Below are positions 9,033 through 17,424 of a stretch of DNA of 64,000 nucleotides, in pieces. This DNA is from Elizabethkingia miricola. Lineage in GTDB: Bacteria > Bacteroidota > Bacteroidia > Flavobacteriales > Weeksellaceae. The stretch covers positions 109,138 through 173,137 of the forward strand of contig NZ_LSGQ01000032.1 in NCBI RefSeq assembly GCF_001675285.1, read 5' to 3'. Each line of letters begins with the position of its first letter. The stretch's first letter is position 1. A model generated the notes under the pieces. It was not told the origin of the DNA. It did no database searches and saw only the letters and a program-made list of their open reading frames with translations. Both the position numbers and the translations under genes were made by a program.

Positions 9033-9662
9033 CTAATGTCTGAGCATGCCTTCAGCATACTGCATTCCGATTCCATACGTTCCTGCATATTTTTTCATAA
9101 GTCTGGATACAGCCCCGCCTGTTGGTCTGGCCCAATCCCGCTGAAGCTCCAAAACATACTGTACCGAAGTAATAGGCTGTACTCCTGCCTGAACCATTCT
9201 CTCCATAGCTCTGTTATGTGCCTCCATGGTTACATCTCCACAGGCATCCGCAATTACATATACTTCATATCCTTCCTCGATGGCAGATAATGCAGGGTAT
9301 ACAATACACACACTTGTCCATAATCCCGCCATTACAATTTTCTTTTTTCCGGGCTGGACAATTGCTTTATACGCAGCTTCATCTTCCCATGTATTCATGG
9401 ATGTGCGGTCAATATATTCATATTCTTCTTTTGGATAGTACTCCAAAATTTCCGGAAATACAGGCCCTGCAAAATGATGTTCACCTACTGTAGTTACAAT
9501 TGTAGGCACTCCAAAAACTTTTGATCCCCCACTGATAAGTCCGGTATTCTGACGTAATTCCTGCATGGAATGACTATTGGTGGCAAAAGCCATTTGTCCC
9601 TCGAAATCGATAAGTACCAGAGTGTGATTGTCCGGTGTTAATAAGCTTTGTGCTGGTTTCAT
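9033..9662 (-). CDS. isochorismatase-like cysteine hydrolase, no signal peptide
   Basis: 209 residues of the isochorismatase-like fold. The Asp-containing first strand is 'HTLVLIDFEGQMAF' and the nucleophile Cys lies in 'MAGLWTSVCIVYPAL'. Relatives hydrolyse isochorismate, nicotinamide or other small amides and ethers; the substrate is unknown. It has a full-length paralogue at 11525-12205 that carries a signal peptide, so the operon encodes a cytoplasmic and an exported version of the same enzyme on either side of an exported amidohydrolase. Confidence 0.85.
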   Translation of the reverse strand: MKPAQSLLTPDNHTLVLIDFEGQMAFATNSHSMQELRQNTGLISGGSKVFGVPTIVTTVGEHHFAGPVFPEILEYYPKEEYEYIDRTSMNTWEDEAAYKAIVQPGKKKIVMAGLWTSVCIVYPALSAIEEGYEVYVIADACGDVTMEAHNRAMERMVQAGVQPITSVQYVLELQRDWARPTGGAVSRLMKKYAGTYGIGMQYAEGMLRH

Positions 9663-9699
9663 AATAAAATAATAGATTGGGTTATTGTCTTTTTATATT

Positions 9700-11475
9700 C
9701 TAGTTTTTTTGATAGCCTCCAAAATACTTGACAGGAGACCACTCCGGAATAACTTCCAGTACTTTAGGTGCAATAGCTTTATAGTCAGTATCACCATATA
9801 CTATTTTACCATCCACAATTGTCAGCTTAGCTGTTATGTTCTTAATCTCAGATTCTTCAACACTGAAATAATCCTGATCCAGAATCACCAGATCTGCGAA
9901 GAAACCTTTTTGGATTTTACCTTTATCAGTATTTTTAATAAGGCTGTAGCCACCATAGGTAAAGAGTTCTAATGCTTTTTTTCTGTCCAGTGTATTTTCT
10001 TTAGCCATAACCTGAGCTCCGCCAACGGTTTTGCCGGAAGTAATCCAGTATAATGCTACCCACGGGTTGTAACTGGCTACACGTGTACCATCAGTTCCAA
10101 GTCCTACAGGAATTCCAAGCTCCAACATACGTTTTACCGGAGGTGCAGCCAAAGCTGTTTTCTTGCCATAGCGGTGAATAAAGCTCTCACCCTGGTATGC
10201 CATTCTGTGCTGAATTGCGATACCTCCTCCCAATGCTTTTATACGCTGCATATTCTCCTCACTTATCGTTTCAGCATGATCAAACAGCCATGGTAATCCG
10301 TTTAGAGGTGTTTCTTTATTCACCGCTTCTATTACATCCAGATCTCTGGAAATACTTTCATTATAAGTAGCATGTATACGAAATGGCCAACGCTTTTTCA
10401 CCAGTAAACTCAGGACTTCTTTCATATTTTTCTCCATAGTAACCGGTAACTCAGGGCGTGGGAATAAAAAATTCTCGAAATCCGCAGCGTCAGCAACCAA
10501 ATTTTCACCACCGCCATTTACATAGTAATCAACTTCATTATGTCCATTCGAAGTGTGATGATCTATATCTACCATTCCAGTCCATTTTGTATAGTCTGCC
10601 AGTTCGGTTCCTTTTTTCTGAGCAAATAAATAATAAGGCAGTCTCACGGTAATTTTTCCTTGTTTATTTAATTCATCGGTAATCCCGTAATCATCCGGAA
10701 AATTTTGAAATCCTCCACCTGCATCCATTACCGCAGTAACCCCTAAATGATTAAGCTCAGTCATATACTGTAAAGTGGAATTTATTTTTTCCTCATGTGA
10801 AAGTTCAGGCAATTTTGCCAGAGTTGAATACAGAATAAATGCATTAGGTTCTGCAACCAATAACCCGGTCGGATCTCCATTAGTATCCTTTTCTATCAAT
10901 CCCTGTATAGGGTTAGCTGTATCAGCTGTAATCTTCAGCTCTTTTAATCCGGCTTTATTCAACCATGCTTTTGCATACAGATATAGTATAAATGTTGGAA
11001 CATCTCCAGTCGCCTCATTTATTTCCTGAAGGGTTGGAAGACGCTTTTCTTCAAACTGATATTCATTCCAACCACCGACAACACGTACCCACTGGCCTTT
11101 GGGTGTACGGGCTGCCTGTTCCTTAAGCATTTGTAACGCCTTCTTTAATGAAGTGACACCATCCCAACGCAATTCTGTATTATAAAAACGTCCACCGCGA
11201 ATCACATGCAAATGACTGTCGAATAATCCCGGAATAATCCGTTTACCTTTCGCATCTATTAATTTTGTATTTGTGGATTTTAGTTTTAGTATTTGAGCAT
11301 TTGTTCCGGTTTGCAAAATTTTATTTCCGGAAATGGCCACCGCCTGTACTTCTGGATTTCTTCCGTCTAAAGTTGTAATTTTTCCATTCGTAACAATGAT
11401 ATCTGCTTTTTGTGCTTTTATAACACTTCCACTAATCATTAATAATGAAAGAACAATTCTGTTTAATGATTTCAT
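9700..11475 (-). CDS. exported amidohydrolase, YtcJ-like
   Basis: 591 residues with a signal peptide (about 1-22, ending VIKAQ). The amidohydrolase metal site is visible: HLH at 88-90 ('FDSHLHVIRGG'), His residues in 'FRIHATYNES' and 'WLFDHAETI', and the terminal Asp in 'GLGTDGTR'. The YtcJ-type insertion with 'WRV.GGWNE' is present. Relatives act on cyclic amides or N-acyl compounds; the substrate is unknown. It lies between the two isochorismatase-like hydrolases with gaps under 50 bp, so an operon and a common catabolic role are likely. Confidence 0.85.
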   Translation of the reverse strand: MKSLNRIVLSLLMISGSVIKAQKADIIVTNGKITTLDGRNPEVQAVAISGNKILQTGTNAQILKLKSTNTKLIDAKGKRIIPGLFDSHLHVIRGGRFYNTELRWDGVTSLKKALQMLKEQAARTPKGQWVRVVGGWNEYQFEEKRLPTLQEINEATGDVPTFILYLYAKAWLNKAGLKELKITADTANPIQGLIEKDTNGDPTGLLVAEPNAFILYSTLAKLPELSHEEKINSTLQYMTELNHLGVTAVMDAGGGFQNFPDDYGITDELNKQGKITVRLPYYLFAQKKGTELADYTKWTGMVDIDHHTSNGHNEVDYYVNGGGENLVADAADFENFLFPRPELPVTMEKNMKEVLSLLVKKRWPFRIHATYNESISRDLDVIEAVNKETPLNGLPWLFDHAETISEENMQRIKALGGGIAIQHRMAYQGESFIHRYGKKTALAAPPVKRMLELGIPVGLGTDGTRVASYNPWVALYWITSGKTVGGAQVMAKENTLDRKKALELFTYGGYSLIKNTDKGKIQKGFFADLVILDQDYFSVEESEIKNITAKLTIVDGKIVYGDTDYKAIAPKVLEVIPEWSPVKYFGGYQKN

Positions 11476-11524
11476 AATAAAACAGTTTTAAGAAGGCAGG
11501 CAATTAGCCTGCCTTCAGATTAGA

Positions 11525-12205
11525 TTAGTGTTTTAACATGTCGTGTGCATACTGCATTCCTAAACCATAAGCACCACCGTATTTTTTCACTAAATCGGTA
11601 ACTGCTTTATAAGTTTCCTGTCTTGCCCAGTCTCTTTGCAATTCCAGAATATACTGTGTTGCTGTAACCGGATGTGCTCCAGCCTGAACCATACGTGTTA
11701 CCGCCTGATCATGCGCTTCTTTAGAAACATCTCCAGAAGCATCTGTTACTACATAAACATCATAACCATCATTAATTGCAGAAAGTACCGGTCCTACAAT
11801 ACATACACTTGTCCATAGTCCTGCAAAAACAAGCTTCTTTTTACCTTTTCCGGTAATAGCTTTATAAGCATTAACGTCTTCCCAGGTATTCATTGTTGTA
11901 CGATCGATGTAAGGCTCCGGATAGAACTCAGAGATCTCAGGGAAAACCGGACCACTGAAAGATTTTTCGGCAACAGTTGTTACAACAGTCGGAACATTGA
12001 ATATTTTAGAAGCTCCAGCTGTAAGTGCAACATTATTTCTCAGTTCTTCGGTTGTAATACTCTTTGTTGCAAAAGCCATCTGGCTTTCATGATCGATTAG
12101 AACCAAAGCATGGTTAGTAGGTGTTAATAATGCCGGGCTTGGCTTTTGAGCTGAAACGCTTAGTGATATTAGCCCTAGTACAAAAGATAAGATTGTTTTT
12201 TTCAT
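11525..12205 (-). CDS. exported isochorismatase-like cysteine hydrolase
   Basis: 226 residues. A signal peptide (about 1-19, ending SVSAQ) precedes an isochorismatase-like domain nearly collinear with the protein at 9033-9662: shared 'LLTP.NH.LVLID', 'MNTWED..AYKAI', 'AGLWTSVCIV' with the nucleophile Cys, and the C-terminal 'YG.GMQYA..ML.H'. The pair arose by duplication, and this copy is directed to the periplasm. It is flanked by YceI (33 bp upstream) and the amidohydrolase (about 50 bp downstream) in the same operon. Confidence 0.85.
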   Translation of the reverse strand: MKKTILSFVLGLISLSVSAQKPSPALLTPTNHALVLIDHESQMAFATKSITTEELRNNVALTAGASKIFNVPTVVTTVAEKSFSGPVFPEISEFYPEPYIDRTTMNTWEDVNAYKAITGKGKKKLVFAGLWTSVCIVGPVLSAINDGYDVYVVTDASGDVSKEAHDQAVTRMVQAGAHPVTATQYILELQRDWARQETYKAVTDLVKKYGGAYGLGMQYAHDMLKH

Positions 12206-12238
12206 CTTTAAAGTATTTAGTTAGTGTATTACTATAAT

Positions 12239-12769
12239 TTATTGTTTGATAAGCTGTATTTCAGCTGTTAATTTTATTTCCTCTCCAACCAGTACACCAC
12301 CTGTTTCCAATGAAGTGTTCCAGGTTAGTCCAAAATCTTTTCTGTTAATTTTACCATTAATAGAAAGTCCCGTTTTTGTATTTCCCCACGGATCTTTCAT
12401 CAGCCCGCTATACTCAGCATCTAATGCTATACTCTGGGCAACATTTTTAATAGTCAGATCACCAAGAATCTGAAATTCACCTTCGTTTATTTTTTTAACT
12501 GCTGTGGATTTAAAAGTAATTTTTGGATAGTGCTCAGCATCAAAGAAATCAGCACTTCTTAAGTGGTTATCTCTGTCCAGATTTCCGGTATTTACAGAAT
12601 TAACCTCAGCTGAAAATGTAATATCTGAAGTTTCAAAATGATCATCTTCGTTTTCAAGGTTCACATAAATTTCTTCGAATTTCCCTGAAACATTAGTAAA
12701 CATCATATGCTTTACTTTAAAGCCAATTTCTGAATGTGTAGGGTCTATTGCCCAAATTGATTTTGCCAT
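12239..12769 (-). CDS. YceI-family lipid-binding protein, cytoplasmic form
   Basis: 176 residues covering the whole YceI lipocalin-like barrel: 'WAIDPTHSEIGFKVKHMMFTNVSGKF' at the start, then 'RDNHLRSADFFDAEHYPKITFKS' and 'DFGLTWN' near the end. YceI proteins bind polyisoprenoids, including quinones. No signal peptide is seen, unlike the E. coli periplasmic form. It is the second gene of the pirin operon, 36 bp downstream of pirin, consistent with quinone or redox stress. Confidence 0.9.
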   Translation of the reverse strand: MAKSIWAIDPTHSEIGFKVKHMMFTNVSGKFEEIYVNLENEDDHFETSDITFSAEVNSVNTGNLDRDNHLRSADFFDAEHYPKITFKSTAVKKINEGEFQILGDLTIKNVAQSIALDAEYSGLMKDPWGNTKTGLSINGKINRKDFGLTWNTSLETGGVLVGEEIKLTAEIQLIKQ

Positions 12770-12805
12770 TTTAAAAAATTAGTTGTTATATTGTTTATAG
12801 ATTAT

Positions 12806-13684
12806 TTAGGACAGCGTCATCGGAACCTCCATCAATAGGATTTCTGTTCCCTGCTCTGATGCTTTTATTTGAAGTTTGGAAACATTCCATATTCCAAAAC
12901 CGTCTTTTTCATGAAGTTCTGTTTCTTCTATTACAGCACTTCCTTTTATAATGAAAGCATATATACCGTTACCTTCTTTCTTAAGCTGATATTCTGATAT
13001 AAATCCCTTGTCAAATGCTCCCATATGAAACCATGCATCCTGATGAATCCATACACCTTCGTCATTCGGATCAGGAGACAGAATTTGCTGAAACTTATTA
13101 TAACGGTCATTTATATTGAGAGAAATCTGATCATATCTTGGTACTACATTTCTTTTTTTAGGATATACCCATATCTGTAGGAATTTTACCAACTGGTCAT
13201 TGTTCTTGTTGAATTCACTATGCATAATTCCGGTCCCGGCACTCATCACCTGTACATCGCCGCTTTTAATAACCGCAAGATTTCCCATACTGTCTTTGTG
13301 CTCCAGGTCTCCCTCCAACGGAATACTTATAATTTCCATGTTGTCGTGTGGATGGGTTCCAAAACCTCTCCCGCCTTCTACTTTATCATCATTCAGTACC
13401 CTTAATACACCGAAATGCATACGCTCAGGATTATGATAATTTGCAAAGCTGAAGGTGTGATGACTTAATAACCAGCCATGATCCGCAACACCTCGGGAAT
13501 CTGCCTTGTGCAATACTGAATTGTCTTTTATTTTGGAGTTGTCACTTGGCAGATGATTAAAACCAATAGGCTTTAATGGTTCAATCTCATCAATATCATT
13601 TTTAAGGAGATTTCCCAGAGCAGCAGACGCTGCAAAAATGCCTGTACCAAGCAAACCTTTTTTTATGAAATCTTTTCTGTCCAT
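12806..13684 (-). CDS. pirin-family protein with N-terminal export-like segment
   Basis: 292 residues from the ATG at 13684. A longer frame to 13801 is rejected because it would run through the preceding terminator and operator B. The N-terminus 'MDRKDFIKKGLLGTGIFAASAAL' resembles a signal or Tat-like leader. The pirin cupin follows with 'RGFGTHPHDNMEII' (metal His/Glu), 'GDVQVMSAGTGIMHSEFN' and a divergent C-terminal cupin. Pirins are iron proteins, some with quercetin dioxygenase activity. It heads the operon pirin-yceI-hydrolase-amidohydrolase-hydrolase-doxX. Operator B and a perfect -7 box TAATTTTG (13706-13713) lie directly upstream. Confidence 0.85.
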   Translation of the reverse strand: MDRKDFIKKGLLGTGIFAASAALGNLLKNDIDEIEPLKPIGFNHLPSDNSKIKDNSVLHKADSRGVADHGWLLSHHTFSFANYHNPERMHFGVLRVLNDDKVEGGRGFGTHPHDNMEIISIPLEGDLEHKDSMGNLAVIKSGDVQVMSAGTGIMHSEFNKNNDQLVKFLQIWVYPKKRNVVPRYDQISLNINDRYNKFQQILSPDPNDEGVWIHQDAWFHMGAFDKGFISEYQLKKEGNGIYAFIIKGSAVIEETELHEKDGFGIWNVSKLQIKASEQGTEILLMEVPMTLS

Positions 13685-13734
13685 TAGTATTGTTTTTTGA
13701 TAGGTCAAAATTATACTCATCAAAAACCAATTCC

Positions 13735-13750
13735 ATTTAACTAGTTTAAT
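13735..13750. promoter_or_regulatory. 16-bp operator, site B (upstream of pirin operon)
   Basis: ATTTAACTAGTTTAAT, identical to sites A and C. On the minus strand, 21 bp separate it from -7 box TAATTTTG (13706-13713), which faces the pirin operon. It lies just beyond the terminator of the Crp/Fnr-family regulator gene, which makes that regulator the leading candidate to bind here. Confidence 0.85.
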
Positions 13751-13766
13751 AAATGATTTGGAGTAC

Positions 13767-13801
13767 AAAAAAAATTGCCAGATAGCATAGCTACCTGGCA
13801 A
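13767..13801 (-). terminator. terminator of the Crp/Fnr-type gene
   Basis: TTGCCAG (13775-13781) pairs with CTGGCAA (13795-13801), with an inner TAGC/GCTA pairing. On the minus strand this is followed by eight T (13767-13774). It ends the gene at 13821-14399. Confidence 0.85.
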
Positions 13802-13820
13802 TAAATAAAAAACAGCAATG

Positions 13821-14399
13821 TTATTTATTGGAAAGTCTTTTTCTGATGGTACTTACAAATTCTTTTGAAACTCCTAAATAAGAAGCTATATAATACTGAG
13901 GAACCCGCTGAGGAATAGACGGATATACTTTTATAAAGTCCAGATACCGTTCGGTTGCCGGTTTAGATATAGTATTAACCAGGCGGTTCTGAAGTGTTGT
14001 CAGATTCCTTTGCACCAACATCCTGAAAACCCTCTCAAACTTGGGAATTGATTCCAAAAGTATGTCTTTCGTTTGCGGTGTCAGCATATATATTTCAGAG
14101 TCTTCCAATGCTTCTATATAAAGGCGGGAAGGTTTTTGTTCATGAAAAGATGCGATATCACTTACCCACCAGTCTTCAACCGCAAAATATAATGTTACTT
14201 CAAAACCATTTTCATCTATATAATAGGTTCTAATACAGCCTTTATGAATATAACCTTCAAACTGGCAGATCTCGCCCTCGCGAAGCAAAATGGTTTTAGC
14301 GGGTATGGCTTTACAGTCCAGAAGATCTGTAAAACTTTGCTTTTCCTCTTCAGTAAGCTCAATACATCTGGTTACATTTTCAATAATTTTCTCAAACAT
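13821..14399 (-). CDS. Crp/Fnr-family transcriptional regulator
   Basis: 192 residues. A cyclic-nucleotide-binding-type beta-roll (about 1-115; 'ILLREGEICQFEGYIHKGCIRTYY') leads to a dimerisation helix and a C-terminal winged HTH ('QYYIASYLGVSKEFVSTIRKRL'). It lacks the N-terminal Cys cluster of Fnr and the Crp cAMP-binding arginine motif, so the signal is unknown; such short forms are common in Bacteroidota. It lies immediately upstream of the pirin operon, separated by a terminator and operator site B. It is the best candidate to bind the three identical 16-bp sites at the class II position. Confidence 0.85.
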   Translation of the reverse strand: MFEKIIENVTRCIELTEEEKQSFTDLLDCKAIPAKTILLREGEICQFEGYIHKGCIRTYYIDENGFEVTLYFAVEDWWVSDIASFHEQKPSRLYIEALEDSEIYMLTPQTKDILLESIPKFERVFRMLVQRNLTTLQNRLVNTISKPATERYLDFIKVYPSIPQRVPQYYIASYLGVSKEFVSTIRKRLSNK

Positions 14400-14410
14400 A
14401 ATTTAAAATT

Positions 14411-14743
14411 TTAAGAATTCAGATCCGGAAAAAGGCTGTATACTTCATTTTTAAGTAGTCCGCTTCCGCCTCCGTAGTGGTCTATCACTTTAATATCTTT
14501 GCCTAAAGATAATGTGTATTTTTTTATTTCCTGTTCATATTCCGAGTCCAAGCCTGAGCTCAGAAGGAGAACATCTATATCATTAGTTTTCAGAGACTCA
14601 TATGATGCCTCTTCATCGAAAAGTATTTCTGCATTCCATCCCTCATTATTTTCGATAAGTCTCTTTAAAACATCCAGAATTTCCTGGTTCTTTCCGATAA
14701 CTAAAAAATTTAATGTTTTCATTTTTATATGTTGGTTATCCAA
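14411..14743 (-). CDS. small CheY-like protein lacking the phospho-acceptor Asp
   Basis: About 110 residues (103 if translation starts at the second Met, 14722, which begins 'MKTLNFLVIG'). The pattern of a hydrophobic strand, an amphipathic helix 'EILDVLKRLIENNEG' and a third strand 'IDVLLLSSGLDSEYE' resembles a receiver domain. Ser stands where the phosphorylated Asp would be. It sits between the antiporter (6 bp upstream) and the Crp/Fnr gene (11 bp downstream), probably in one operon. The function is unknown; a role relaying a signal to the neighbouring regulator is speculative. Confidence 0.6.
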   Translation of the reverse strand: MDNQHIKMKTLNFLVIGKNQEILDVLKRLIENNEGWNAEILFDEEASYESLKTNDIDVLLLSSGLDSEYEQEIKKYTLSLGKDIKVIDHYGGGSGLLKNEVYSLFPDLNS

Positions 14744-14749
14744 GGTGTT

Positions 14750-16360
14750 TTACAAATGTTTATTTCCTGTTATTTTTAATTCATTCAGATCAAGCTGTGA
14801 TTCTGCCTTTCTGATTTCATCATCACTGAACAGTTTTTCTCTTTTCATTTTGAAAAGCTCTTTACGCTGCATGGCATAAATATCCAAAACTACTTCATGA
14901 TATACCTTTAAATCCTTTTGTCTGTTACTGCAAACTTCTAATGAACTTAAGTGTTTTTCATGCATCTTAGAATCATTTTCAAGATGCTCTTTAAAGTCTC
15001 TTACAAGATTATTATGCTGCATTTCTTCTTCATACTTATTATCCAGCATATTGATTGCAGCAGTATCTAATCTTATTTGGATACCTGCCTGCTGTTCGTG
15101 TGAAGGAAGGATTGCATCCAGCTCTCCAATTTTCGTTAGCTTTATAATGAGTGGTAATGTCAGCCCCTGAAATACAAGCGTTATAAAGATGACAACGAAG
15201 GTTATGAATATAATAAGACTTCGGAACGGAAAAGCAGTACCATCATTCATCAACACCGGAATAGACAGTGCTGTGGCCAGAGATACAACGCCCCGCATTC
15301 CTGCCCAGCCAATAATAAGTGGATTTTTCCACCCTGGTGAGGGATCTTTTTTAATGTTCTTACTTAGCCAGCGCGGAATGTGCGCCACAGGATAAATCCA
15401 TAGTATACGGACTATAATGATAATCAGACTGATTAACACTCCATACTGGATTCCCTGAACAATAGAAGTCTGGCCCAATCCTTTAATGATTTCCGGAAGC
15501 TCTAATCCTATTAAAATAAATACAAGAGCATTCATCGTAAAGATAAGCGTATTCCATACTCCTGTCATATTTATTCTTGTACTTCCGGTTTTAAACATTT
15601 CATGGGCTCTGAATGACATGAAAAGTCCACCGCTAACGACTGCCATTACTCCTGAAAAATGAAAATGCTCTGCTACTAAATATAGTACGTAAGGTGTGAT
15701 AACCGTAAGTGCTGCATCTATAGCCGGAGTTGTTGGCAGAAATCTGTGAATTGCATAAAATATATGTGCCCCCAATATCCCTGCAATAATTCCCATACCG
15801 GCTACAATAAAGAATTGCCCTGTGGCTTCCTGCATCGAAAAGGTACTTGTAAGAATGGCTGCCAATGCAAAACGAAAAACAATGAGTGAAGATGCGTCAT
15901 TCACAAGGCTTTCTCCCTCCAATATCGCCAATGTTCTTTTAGGAACTTTCATCCCTTTCAGCACTGTTGTTGCAGCAATAGCATCCGGAGGCGAAATAAT
16001 CCCCCCCAACAGAAAGCCCAATGCCAGCGTAAATCCAGGAATAATCATTTGGGAGGCATAGGCAACAATTACAGAGGTTAAAAATACCAATCCAAATGCC
16101 AGTAAAGATATAGGCCGTTTCCATTTCCAGAAATCATTCCAGGAAGTATACCATGCAGCCTCATAAAGTATTGGTGGTAAAAAGATTAAAAATATAATCT
16201 CGGGATCGAGCTTAAGTCCGGGTATTCCGGGAATAAAACTGATCCCCAAACCTGCCAAAACCAGAAATATAGGATATGCTATCTTAATTTTCTGAGCCAG
16301 CATAACCAATAACATAACCACAACCAATAGTCCCAGAACTAAAAGTAAATTCTCGTGCAT
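14750..16360 (-). CDS. Na+/H+ antiporter, CPA1 family
   Basis: 536 residues. About 12 transmembrane helices span residues 1-405, and a cytoplasmic charged tail follows. The ion site is recognisable in 'GGIISPPDAIAATTVLKGMKVP' (Asp of the P-P-D-A motif) and 'EGESLVNDASSLIVFRFAL' (N-D motif), both typical of bacterial CPA1 exchangers. It would exchange cytoplasmic Na+ or K+ for protons at the inner membrane. It is the likely first gene of an antiporter-CheY-like-Crp/Fnr group. Confidence 0.9.
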   Translation of the reverse strand: MHENLLLVLGLLVVVMLLVMLAQKIKIAYPIFLVLAGLGISFIPGIPGLKLDPEIIFLIFLPPILYEAAWYTSWNDFWKWKRPISLLAFGLVFLTSVIVAYASQMIIPGFTLALGFLLGGIISPPDAIAATTVLKGMKVPKRTLAILEGESLVNDASSLIVFRFALAAILTSTFSMQEATGQFFIVAGMGIIAGILGAHIFYAIHRFLPTTPAIDAALTVITPYVLYLVAEHFHFSGVMAVVSGGLFMSFRAHEMFKTGSTRINMTGVWNTLIFTMNALVFILIGLELPEIIKGLGQTSIVQGIQYGVLISLIIIIVRILWIYPVAHIPRWLSKNIKKDPSPGWKNPLIIGWAGMRGVVSLATALSIPVLMNDGTAFPFRSLIIFITFVVIFITLVFQGLTLPLIIKLTKIGELDAILPSHEQQAGIQIRLDTAAINMLDNKYEEEMQHNNLVRDFKEHLENDSKMHEKHLSSLEVCSNRQKDLKVYHEVVLDIYAMQRKELFKMKREKLFSDDEIRKAESQLDLNELKITGNKHL

Positions 16361-16386
16361 TTTATTTTTTATTTATTATTCCAAAC

Positions 16387-16737
16387 TCAATCAATATGTA
16401 TAAACAAAGATGTTCTCTCTTTGTGTTCCAGATTTTTGGTTTTGTGTCCTTTTCCTATCGTATCCTCTACCCATAAGACTTCTCCTGACTGAAAAACTCT
16501 CTTCTGTCCTAAAGATGTTTCAATCTCTACCCCGCCATCCAGTAATACAATATATTGTTTCTGCGGAGCGCAATGAAAATCATAGTCATATTCAGGCGAT
16601 ACTTTTCTAAATTGTAACTGACTGACTTTAATATTCTGAGATAAAAAGCCAATGCTTCCATAATCGGATAAAGCAACAACTACATCTTCAAAATGGGAGT
16701 CACCATTACTATCATTGTATATACGGGTTACTCTCAT
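16387..16737 (-). CDS. small cupin-domain protein
   Basis: 116 residues forming one cupin barrel: 'YDYDFHCAPQKQYIVLLDGGVEIETSLGQKRVFQSGEVLWVEDTIGKGH'. The first conserved cupin motif is reduced to H-x-A-P-x-x-Q, and the second ends G-K-G-H. Small cupins of this type sit beside stress or detoxification genes. It is about 60 bp downstream of the hydrolase gene on the same strand. The substrate is unknown. Confidence 0.75.
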   Translation of the reverse strand: MRVTRIYNDSNGDSHFEDVVVALSDYGSIGFLSQNIKVSQLQFRKVSPEYDYDFHCAPQKQYIVLLDGGVEIETSLGQKRVFQSGEVLWVEDTIGKGHKTKNLEHKERTSLFIHID

Positions 16738-16799
16738 ATACTACTGTTCTCTGAAATCTATTAAAACAATAATTTACTTTTTGGGTATAGCTTTATCAC

Positions 16800-17420
16800 C
16801 TATTTAAAAATTAGTGTATTGGCCAATTCTAATTCTTCCTGATTAATGGAGTGCCCAAAATTAGGATAGACTTTCTCGGTAACGTCAGCTCCCATCTCCT
16901 TCAGAATATTTGTTGTCGCATATACTCTTTCTACAGGAACATGAAAATCAGGATTGCTTGTCGCTATCAACACAGGGGTATTTTCAAAATTTCCTTTATA
17001 ATGATCTCTATTAATTTTATCGCCGATAACTCCACCAATAATTGCTGCTGCACCACCAAATCTCTGAGCATTGCGTGCTAAAAACTCTAACGTAAGACAA
17101 GCCCCCTGGGAGAAACCAAAGAAGTATATATTCTCTGGCTTTATACCTTCTTTCTGAACTTTTTCAACAGTTTTCGACACTATATCAATTGCCGAGGATA
17201 GCCAGGGTTCGTTTTGTTCTACGGGTGCCATAAATGAATAAGGATACCACGTCTGATGAGTAGCCTGTGGCGCCACCAATGCATAATTATCTACATGAAG
17301 ATGGGATGCCAGGCTCAATATATCCTGGGCACTTCCGCCTCGTCCATGAATCATGATAAGTGCTTTCTCAGCCCGCTCTAAAGGAGCTCCGGCTGTTTTT
17401 ATATCAAGAATATGCTTCAT
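16800..17420 (-). CDS. MhqD-like carboxylesterase (alpha/beta hydrolase)
   Basis: 206 residues, no signal peptide. The short phospholipase/carboxylesterase pattern is complete: 'MIHGRGGSAQDIL' (oxyanion region), 'YFFGFSQGACLTLEFLAR' (nucleophile Ser in G-F-S-Q-G), 'IATSNPDFHVP' (Asp) and 'NFGHSIN' (His). It is four bases from an MhqO-like dioxygenase gene, matching the pairing of MhqD and MhqO in the Bacillus quinone/2-methylhydroquinone response. The role is inferred from that pairing. Confidence 0.85.
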   Translation of the reverse strand: MKHILDIKTAGAPLERAEKALIMIHGRGGSAQDILSLASHLHVDNYALVAPQATHQTWYPYSFMAPVEQNEPWLSSAIDIVSKTVEKVQKEGIKPENIYFFGFSQGACLTLEFLARNAQRFGGAAAIIGGVIGDKINRDHYKGNFENTPVLIATSNPDFHVPVERVYATTNILKEMGADVTEKVYPNFGHSINQEELELANTLIFK

Positions 17421-17424
17421 TATC

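Noticed and set aside
9218..9493. Plus-strand frame of 91 codons inside the isochorismatase-like gene
   Set aside because: Antisense shadow of a clear enzyme gene; the translation has no coherent domain.
13685..13801. Upstream extension of the pirin gene to an ATG at 13801
   Set aside because: It would translate through the Crp/Fnr terminator, operator B and the -7 box. The Met at 13684 starts a normal leader peptide.
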